Source: Haliotis asinina (lineage: Eukaryota; Mollusca; Gastropoda; Lepetellida; Haliotidae). Taken from it: a DNA stretch of 64,000 nucleotides. Shown here one piece after another: positions 56,736 to 64,000 of this stretch (position 1 is the first letter of the stretch; every line of letters starts with the position of its first letter). Below the pieces are notes generated by a model, which did no database searches, was not told the origin of the DNA, and was given only the letters and a program-made list of their open reading frames with translations. Position numbers and translations under genes: made by a program. The stretch lies in NCBI RefSeq assembly GCF_037392515.1, contig NC_090290.1, positions 33,625,753 through 33,689,752 on the forward strand, read 5' to 3'.

Positions 56736-57680
56736 TCATAAATCGAGTGCCTTCAAGTATTTTGCTTTAAGGGATTTAAGATGCGGCAAAATTATCAAAT
56801 GTGAATCGAAAATAAGTCCCAAGAACCTGTCCTCCTTAACCACTTTGATTGGGGTACCACTTAGAAATAGTTCTGGGTCTTTATGGGGTTTGTATTTACG
56901 ATAGAAGTGTATACAATTGGTTTTTGATTTAGAGAATTCACAGCCGTTTTCAAGACACCGTTTATCTATTTTGTTTAAACACAATTGTAGTTGCCGTTCA
57001 ATAGTATGTATATTTGTCCCTCGACAAGAAATATTAAAATCATCCACAAATTCATCTATTAAATCGTTTAAAACTTTAGTTAAACTGTTGATCATGATGC
57101 TAAAAAGAGCGACAGACAAAATACTGCCTTGTGGAACACCCTGATCCTGATTGTAATGATGGGGTAGAACCCACACGCACCTGGAATTGTCTGTTATTTA
57201 AAAAGTTGACTACAAATTCTGACAAACGACCTCGCAAGCCGAAGTCATGTAAATCTCTTAAAATGCCATATTTCAAGGTTGTATCATATGCCTTCTCAAG
57301 GTCAAAAAAGATTGTTTGTTTATTGATTAAATCGTGTATACAAATGATTCTAAAAGCACTAAGTGATCGACAGTACTTCTGTTTTTACGGAAACCACATT
57401 CTGTATCTGTTATAAGGTTATTTGTTTCCAAGTACCAAACAAGTCGATTATTTATCATGCGTTCCATGGTTTTGCAAACACAGCTAGTTAGTGAAATTGG
57501 CCGATAATTTGATGGATCCGTATGATCCAGGTTTAGGTATTGGCATTACTATGGCGTCACGCCATGAGGGAGGAATGTTACCCGATGTCCGAGTATCATC
57601 AAAAATAGTCAACAGAGTTTGAAGACAGGATTCCGGTAAGTGCTTCAGGATTTGATAGTGTATGTTATCAACTCCTGTAT
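56736..57680 (-). pseudogene. LINE reverse transcriptase remnant
   Basis: Blocks in order include SCLQTLLTIFDDTRTSGNIP and SWRDAIVMPIPKPGS (about 57635-57530), TMERMINNRLVWYLE-like sequence (about 57475-57425), FFDLEKAYDTTLKYGIL (motif A, about 57315-57265), and a 146-codon open frame from 57176 with QGVPQGSILSVALFSIMINS (motif B) and EFVDDFNISC (motif C with FVDD). Stops and frameshifts lie between the blocks, so it is inactive. Confidence 0.87.
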
Positions 57681-57699
57681 CAGTATCGTGGGCTTGGTC

Positions 57700-58640
57700 A
57701 AGAGCGGTATAGAGCTCATGAATAGAAAATATTTCATTATAGTCTTCCCCATTATCAGAACTGAGGTTAGTACTTTTCCTTTCTTGTTGTTTTTGTATTG
57801 TTGGAATTTAGGCACATAATTATCAGAGGAAGAGTGTTTAGCGAGGGTTTCACCCAGTTTATTCGCAATATCTGATTTATCTGTAATTAATTGATCTCCA
57901 TGTTTAAGATGATTGACACCAGATTTAGTACCTTTCCCTTTAATTTTCTGGAAAATGTTCCATACCTTGGACATGGGTGTCCGAGCATTTATTTTGAATA
58001 CATAATTTTGCCAAGATTGGCGTTTGTTTTGACGTACGCCGCACTTTAGCATTTAAAATGTTAAATTTATTTAAATTATGCACCATAGGATGGAGACGGA
58101 AATAATGTTCTGCTTTTTTCCTAGCCTTCCTAGCTTGTTTGCAGTCATCGTTGAACCATGGTTTTCGAATGTGTGGAACTGCAGAGGAATTTGGTATACA
58201 CTCATCAGCTATGGAATTCAATTCATCAGAAAAACATTTAACAGCATCAGGAACGTCAATAAAACGTTCAGGTTTAAGTTTTGCTGCACATTTTGTTTCA
58301 GATAAAGCCCAGTTAGCCTTTTTAAAATTCCGCCTTGATGATGGAGGAACATCAGATGGAGTTACAGATCTTAGTACAGTCGGAAAATGGTCACTTCAAC
58401 AGAGGTCAACGTGGACTGAATAGTTCTGAATTTGTGAGTGACAAGTCTAGAGCAGACTAGGTCCCTGTACCAGGATGTAAATATGTATTGGAGCCATCAT
58501 TATAAATACATAAATCATTATCAGAACAAAAGTAGATTTAGGCGGTAATGTAGATAGGTCCCACTCGTGCGTGCCCAGCATGACGCTGTCTAGAGATGGC
58601 ATAATTTAGTGCTTACCCACCATTCCGTCCTTATGTAAGT
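57700..58640 (-). pseudogene. LINE endonuclease end and linker remnant
   Basis: Reading the minus strand gives NDLCIYNDGSNTYLHPGTGT (about 58535-58475), then SDHFPTVLRS (about 58400) and RRNFKKANWALSE, motifs of the C-terminal half of an APE-type LINE endonuclease. KPWFNDDCKQARKARKKAEH and a W-x-Y-V-F-K-I-N linker follow. A TGA precedes SDHFP and a shift occurs near 58040. The N-terminal half of the endonuclease is absent. Confidence 0.82.
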
Positions 58641-58804
58641 AGTTCCCAGACAAAGCAAGTCCCGCATGGTCACTTTGAGGGACAGTGTACTGGCCGACTG
58701 CGATCGCCTGCTGGTAAAGTATTTCAATATTTCAGTATAATATTCAGATTAAATCTTGTTTTCACGACCCGACACAGTTGTTTTGCATTTAAATCTGTGG
58801 GGAT
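58641..58804. other. No gene seen
   Basis: Short spacer. Confidence 0.3.
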
Positions 58805-58966
58805 CGTCGAATAACCTAGAGGTTAAAGCGTCCGCTCGTGACGCTCCAAACAACCCTGATTCGATTTCCCATATGGGTACAATGTTTGAAGCCAATATTT
58901 GGTGTTCCCCGCTTTGATATTGCTGGAATATGCTAAAAGCAGTGTAAAACTACACTCGCCCAGTCA
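58805..58966 (+). mobile_element. SINE, family A, plus orientation
   Basis: cgaataacctagaggttaaa with gcgtccgctc is the A-box region and tgattcgatttcccatatgg the B-box region. ggtgttccccgctttgatat, ctggaatatgctaaaagcag and tgtaaaact follow. Confidence 0.83.
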
Positions 58967-61155
58967 TAATCCGTGTGTGAAGAGTAAATGATGTAAACTA
59001 TATTTTACCTATATTGGTAGGACCGTCGCACAGGCAAGCAACTGTTTTTATTCAAACATTCTTCTGAAGACAACAAAATGCATCCTTGTTTACCATAGGT
59101 GAGCTGCAAAGTTACAACTTGTGTTTCAGTTTTGAGGTTTTTTTTCACGCGTTAGCATATATCTTGCATGAATAAACACATTAAGTACCAGTAATGTAAA
59201 ACAATATATATACTTTTTCAATTAGGACGATGGACGCCATCATCCTGGGGGCAGAATTCGACCTTGAAGTCCCCCAGAGGCAGGACGAGTGCCAAGAAGA
59301 CATTCCATGGACAGAAGAGGACCAATGACGACTCCCACGAAGACGACAGAGGACCAGAGAGGGAAGATTTTTCAAACAATCTTTTGAGGAAAAGGAAAGA
59401 TATTCTTGTTCACGAAGACCTCATGTGCAAGTTACAAACTGTGTTTCAGGTTACAGGGTTTGTCACAAACGATCACATGCATGTACTTTTGGCATTTAAT
59501 ATATATGTAGTGAGTATCAATGATGTGAAATATTGAAGGTGTCATGCAACGGAAAATGCAGCTTTAGAAATTATGATACCTTTTGATATGGACTTATGGA
59601 AACAAATCATCAAAAATTCGAATTCAACAGATAACTTTGAAATATACCCCTATGAGGAAAAAATCCCCGCGAAGTCGGAGTTCAAGCGATTCACTAATTT
59701 CATCCCAGCACTGTTGTGAAAAGTGGTTTCAACAGCTATGTGCAATGGTTCGCGTGACTTGATCCAGATTGCTTCTATGATTTATTCCTAAGAAAGCTCG
59801 TAACTGATGTACGCAAGGATCATCTCTGTGGTTTAAATTGGAGAACAAAGGATGTTTTTTATGATGATGAGCGTCTGTTTTGTGTGTGGCTATGTGCCCC
59901 AGGTGTATTGCATATCTGTTTTGTGTGTGGCTATGTGTCCCAGGTGTATTGCTTTTTGGATATCAGGAAATGATAGCTGGATTTTGTACGAGCAACGTAG
60001 CTGGGCTATCATGTCCTGTTTCATGGGATGTTTTTGGATGTTTAACTGCTCATTCACGTTGTGACAATTTGTTGATATTTTTTAATTATATTTTCTATGC
60101 ATTTTTAGTAGAAACCTTTTCTGTTCATATTTGTTCTGTTTAGTGGTGAATGTATTACTTACTTTTCAGATAGAGAGACAAATACATTTTTTGTTTAATC
60201 TAACCTCAAAATACACAAATGAAATGGAACAAATCCTGATAAAAAATTGAACCATCCCATAGGAAATACGAGACACTTGGTACTTTGTTTCAGAAATACT
60301 TTCAATCAATTTGAGTAAAAATATTATCATGATGTATTTACATACATTATATAACTCCAAACTGTGGAAATTACTATTCAAGCATAAACGTGTCGCTGGT
60401 CACAAATATTTTTGATTTAGTAATGGTAAACGCATCAAGCAGTTTTAGGTATAATGGACATTCAGGATGCAACGCAGTGATTCGTGTATTTCCATTCCAA
60501 TCATATCTGATTTCCTGCAATCAAGCCACAGCTCATATGGCTACAATGAAATCGAACAATGCTAGAGATCTCTGAGATTGGATCCGATGTTGATAGCTCA
60601 GAATCAGTGAAATATGAAGTTATTGCATTTGATTTAGTTTATGTGATATGGAATATGGATGTAAATAGGTAAGAGGATTCGCTGTTCATGGTTTCAGAAG
60701 GCTGAATCCATACAAAATACCAATACCATTGCCAAGATCATTGGTACCTGCATAGCTACAAATCTGAAACAACGCCTATGAAATAATATTTATAATTAAC
60801 CATTTAATCATATAGATTTCCATCCGCTGAGTTGTAAAATCCATGTGATGAATTGACCCTATATCAAACATTTGTACAAAGAGAACCAATTATTCTATTG
60901 TTTATCTAAACATCTCAGTGCACTTAACGTCTTGATAGCTGAATAATTAATGAAAGGGTATTTAACCTTATTAACTAATTCCCTCAAAGTTCTACTTAAC
61001 TAAATTTTACCTGGACAGCGTCCTGTTATATATCTTGGCTACTTTGAAAATGAAAGGTAACACTACACGAGTCTAAATCCAGTTAGAGAGTAGACCAATT
61101 TAAGAGTAGAACAGGTGGAATGGGCAAAGACAGAGGTGGCACAGTTCAGGTGTGA
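58967..61155. other. No gene recognised
   Basis: About 2.2 kb. A similar block (gttacaacttgtgtttcagt versus gttacaaactgtgtttcagg) occurs near 59113 and 59432. A 90-codon frame at 59264-59536 is Asp/Glu/Lys-rich at first but has no recognised domain. A roughly 50-bp direct duplication (ttttgtgtgtggctatgtg with cccaggtgtattg) lies at 59878-59952. Confidence 0.35.
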
Positions 61156-61159
61156 CAAG

Positions 61160-61796
61160 TGTTACGAGTGTGTATTTTCTGTATATTTTGTTATTAATTC
61201 AGTATTAATTATCATTGGGTCACAATGTTTAGTGTTTTGAATATTAATATTGATGGGTCACATTTCGTTTTAATATTCTGGTTTTCGGAATTTATATGCT
61301 CCTAGTTTTCAATGTTTACTTCCGGGAGACTTATTCTAGGGCATTCTACAGTGTTGACGATGTTCGTTTGTGCCCGAACTTTCGGGAAATGACTGTATAT
61401 ATATATAAAAAGGCTGGTTGCCGTGTTGAGGGCGACGCTCACACTCATTCATATTTGCTGGGGATACCGCCAACGCTTGAAATCCCGTCAACGCCTGAAT
61501 CTACATTATCTGCTGTCGCACCCATCGCTGTGTTGACATTCTGCCATATTTGATTCTCTCTCACACCAAGACTTTGGTGAGTTTGCTATATTGTATTTTG
61601 TGACCCACTGACTTAGATTTTGTCTCTCTTGAATCGTACCTGAAATCTGCATTGTTATATTGACTTGTAACTTTGTATACCTTGCTCTCGTTGCATAATA
61701 ATAATATCTGAATATTTTAAACTTTTCTTTGTTCTGTTTTGCTGGTTCACGGGGGATTTCTTAAATTGTTGTCACGGTAAATTCTTAACCGTAACA
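61160..61796. mobile_element. Solo LTR (retrotransposon), 637 bp
   Basis: The unit starts tgttacg and ends cgtaaca, a 7-bp terminal inverted repeat with the canonical TG...CA ends. The 4-bp sequence caag is on both sides (61156-61159 and 61797-61800), a target duplication. A TATA-like tatatatatataaaaa lies at about 61396-61411. No primer-binding site or coding region follows, and no second LTR is present. This fits deletion of a full element by LTR recombination. Superfamily (Ty3/Gypsy or other) is not assigned with certainty. Confidence 0.8.
61396..61411 (+). promoter_or_regulatory. TATA-like element in the solo LTR
   Basis: tatatatatataaaaa sits in mid-LTR, where LTR promoters usually lie. 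This also supports the plus orientation of the LTR. Function is inferred. Confidence 0.5.
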
Positions 61797-61805
61797 CAAG
61801 AAGGT

Positions 61806-61930
61806 TGGCCAGAGCAATGGGACAGTGAGAAAAAGTGGTCCAGAGCAGAGGGACAGTGAGACAAAAAGTTTTCCAGAGCATGGCGACAGTGGGACAGAAA
61901 AATGTCCCGAGCAGGGGAACAGTGAGACTC
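61806..61930. repeat. About 33-bp degenerate tandem repeat, 4 copies
   Basis: Variants of ccagagcagagggacagtga followed by gacaaaaagt recur at about 61808, 61839, 61873 and 61907, 30-34 bp apart. Confidence 0.8.
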
Positions 61931-62565
61931 TAGATTTTACATATTGCGTTACTTTTTTACACATAAAGTGAGAAATTGTTTTACGTTTTGTCTTGATTTT
62001 ACATATTGGGGTTGTACAAGGCGTCGTGAGATTGATTTTGAAGAAATGCCTCGTATGTCTTACTGACATAGGAGGAAAAATAATACCGAAGACTAAAAAA
62101 ATACTGAATAAAAAAAAATACGTGGACAATTTGCATTTATATAGACAACGCATGCAATCCACAAGAAAGGTAACATGTTGATGAATCTAAATTCGTTTTG
62201 TACTTAACTGAGAGGGGCTCTGATCAAGAGCAATTTCCGTGGACTGGTTGTTGCTTTTTTTATTGTTTTTCTCCCATGAGTACCCGGATGACATGCTTAA
62301 CTGTTTCGTGATCTGCTGTGCCACCCGCATGCACTATTAGAAGTATAACCATAAATTGATCAACAAAGACGGAATCGTTTTCACTCGATAACATTTCCAT
62401 CTTCATCATTATGATAACAAATGAAACATTTTGAAGTTTAATCATCTGTCACTGGTAAAAAATGTTAGGACTAATAAATATCGAAGTCAATGTACGTCTT
62501 TATAATTTGTCGTAGAGTCCCGACTAGTATATATGACTCATATGTGCATGCATTTCATATAAAGC
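61931..62565. other. No gene seen
   Basis: A poly-A-rich patch lies near 62095-62120, with nothing recognised. Confidence 0.35.
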
Positions 62566-62633
62566 TATGTATGTATGTATGTATGTATGTATGTATGTAT
62601 GTATGTATGTATGTATGTATGTATGTATGTATG

Positions 62634-62663
<30 letters not shown>
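62566..62663. repeat. (GTAT)n microsatellite
   Basis: About 24 uninterrupted tetranucleotides. Confidence 0.97.
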
Positions 62664-62664
<1 letters not shown>

Positions 62665-63405
62665 TAAATCTATAACAATTTAATGTTTACCAGCGTGAAT
62701 TATCATTCAAACACACTGCAACCAAGTCTATGTTGTCTATCTCATTTCACTTCACCTCGGGGAAAAAACTGTTCTGCTGAATGCTACAACAAATGAATAA
62801 AAACAAAATGAATGCAATATTAAAATCACAACAGACCATTGTTATAGCAACAATGACAACCTGTTACCTTGTTCGAGGTATGTATCCATCATTATCCACA
62901 TAAAAGGACGATATGCCGTTCATCTATAGCTAATAAAGAATCCTGTTCCATGTTTGGTGTCTTTTAACAGTTTAATGTGCGAAAAGTGAGATATAGTTTC
63001 AGGTTTCTCACATTTTGGTGTGTTGTTTCATTGATCACCCAAGATAACACACATATTTCCCATTAATAACAAAAGCAATTAAGTTAGCCAATAATGAGAA
63101 ATTACTTATTAGCGGTTAGCCTTTTGCAGGAACGACGTTGTTTTTGATGCATTTCCGGTGTGGCCCTTGCCACAGTGGCCCCTGAGTTTTCACGCCCTGT
63201 TACGACCCTTGACAGAGTGTCCCCCGAACACTTAAGTGTACCACACTGGCCCCTCTTAATTAGGGAGATGTTATGTTTTGAAAAAGAAACAACAAACGGT
63301 ACATTTACATTATTCATGGCTTTCCAAATACATATATCAATACATCCTCACCTCAAAAGGGAAGCAACAAGTCATCTCAATCTTTCCCTGCAGAGAGAGC
63401 ATATA

Positions 63406-63408
<3 letters not shown>
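62664..63408. other. No gene seen
   Basis: Unique-looking sequence with short unrecognised frames. Confidence 0.35.

Positions 63409-63458
<50 letters not shown>
63409..63458. repeat. (CT)n microsatellite
   Basis: About 24 uninterrupted dinucleotides. Confidence 0.97.
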
Positions 63459-63463
<5 letters not shown>

Positions 63464-63535
63464 CTCTACTAATTATTACCAAATCATCTTTTTAAAGTAC
63501 GTTTTAAAACTTGAATGTATCTGTTACAGCGTGTA

Positions 63536-63735
63536 TGTGAGTTTAGTTTTACGCCACACTCAGCAGTATTACAGCTACATGGCGACAGTCTGTAAATAAT
63601 TGAGCGTGGACCAGACAATCCAGTGATCAACATCATGAGCATCGATCTACGCAAATTGGATTCGATGACATGAGTCAACTATGTCCACCCGATCCCCGTT
63701 AGTTGCCTTTTACGACAAGCATGGTTACTGAAGTG
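63536..63735 (-). mobile_element. SINE, family B, minus orientation
   Basis: gtgagtttagttttacgcca, tacagctacatggcgacagt, ctgtaaataattgagcg, gatcaacatcatgagcatcg and gatccccgttagttgccttt, then acgacaagcatgg, follow the family-B order. Confidence 0.85.
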
Positions 63736-64000
63736 TGTTGGCAAGGGATAACTCATGTTAGAACATCGATATACACAAGACAGAACATACCAAAAAACGC
63801 AAGTACCGTAACACTGACGCTCGAATCCAGTCATAAAAGAATGATCTCTGCAGCAACCATGTTGTCGAGGCTGATCACACAATATATGCCGTATCAACAG
63901 AATTAATTTGGTTCGGTTCAATAAACGCTAAATCATTCCAATTCATTTGCCTTCGGTGTTTGTGTCAGTGCCGGGAAATCCCGGCCTTGGGTGAAGGTCA
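63736..64000. other. No gene seen
   Basis: The last bases contain gggaaatcccggccttggg, a short palindrome-like motif. Nothing else is recognised before the window edge. Confidence 0.3.

Larger units (their letters stand above)
54843..58640 (-). mobile_element. I-clade LINE (endonuclease-RT-RNase H), decayed
   Basis: On the minus strand the order is APE-type endonuclease end (58640-58300), linker (58300-57700), reverse transcriptase (57680-56735), RNase H (56165-55840), C-terminal zinc-knuckle region (to 55421), and an untranslated 3' region of about 580 bp ending at 54843 in actcaatcactcac. RNase H in a non-LTR element is characteristic of the I clade and its relatives. The 3' region matches the fragments at 21640-21893 and 38748-38968. 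Confidence 0.88.

Overview
The window looks like non-coding nuclear DNA from an invertebrate animal, most likely a gastropod mollusc and possibly an abalone (Haliotis). It is AT-rich, has no operon-like gene packing and no long host reading frame, and is crowded with short interspersed repeats. Their shared ending (gtaaaactaaactcactcac, or its complement at the head of minus copies) is one I remember as abundant in abalone sequences. That taxonomic call rests on memory; the repeats themselves are read from the sequence. I recognise no host protein-coding gene with confidence. Nearly all coding signal belongs to transposable elements, and most long open frames elsewhere are side effects of tandem repeats.

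Layout. 1-9 kb: inverted and degenerate SINEs, a 0.44-kb inverted-repeat element, a 35-bp minisatellite with a palindromic core, a MITE, a decayed non-LTR retrotransposon (4.4-5.6 kb), a trinucleotide tract and a 72-bp minisatellite. 9-20 kb: a SINE nested in a SINE with a 12-bp target duplication, a perfect 39-bp minisatellite, a structurally intact Tc1-family transposon (10655-12266), a 28-bp minisatellite split by a SINE, GT/GA tracts and a 32-bp minisatellite with a 96-bp higher-order period. 20-32 kb: mostly featureless, with a mariner/Tc1 remnant, a truncated LINE tail, a 50-bp minisatellite and a hairpin MITE. 32-34.2 kb: a minus-strand LINE pseudogene ending in a TTGCC pentamer tract. 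36.8-43.3 kb: a hairpin MITE, a CAGA-rich repeat field containing a LINE tail, a Tc1-type MITE and an internally deleted Tc1-like element. 44.4-49.7 kb: four head-to-tail copies of one restriction-endonuclease-type (R4/Dong-like) retrotransposon, each bounded by TAA/ATT tracts; the largest is almost intact. 51.7-54.6 kb: a G/T-rich complex satellite. 54.8-58.6 kb: a decayed I-clade LINE with endonuclease, reverse transcriptase and RNase H. 61.2-61.8 kb: a solo LTR. 62-64 kb: microsatellites and a SINE.

How the parts fit together. The SINEs and the I-clade LINE have visibly similar 3' ends, suggesting that this LINE lineage moves, or moved, the SINEs. The R4/Dong-like element appears to insert into TAA repeats, including the tails of its own earlier copies. 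The Tc1 element is the only transposon here with both termini and a full-length uninterrupted transposase frame. All family and domain calls were made by eye without database searches.
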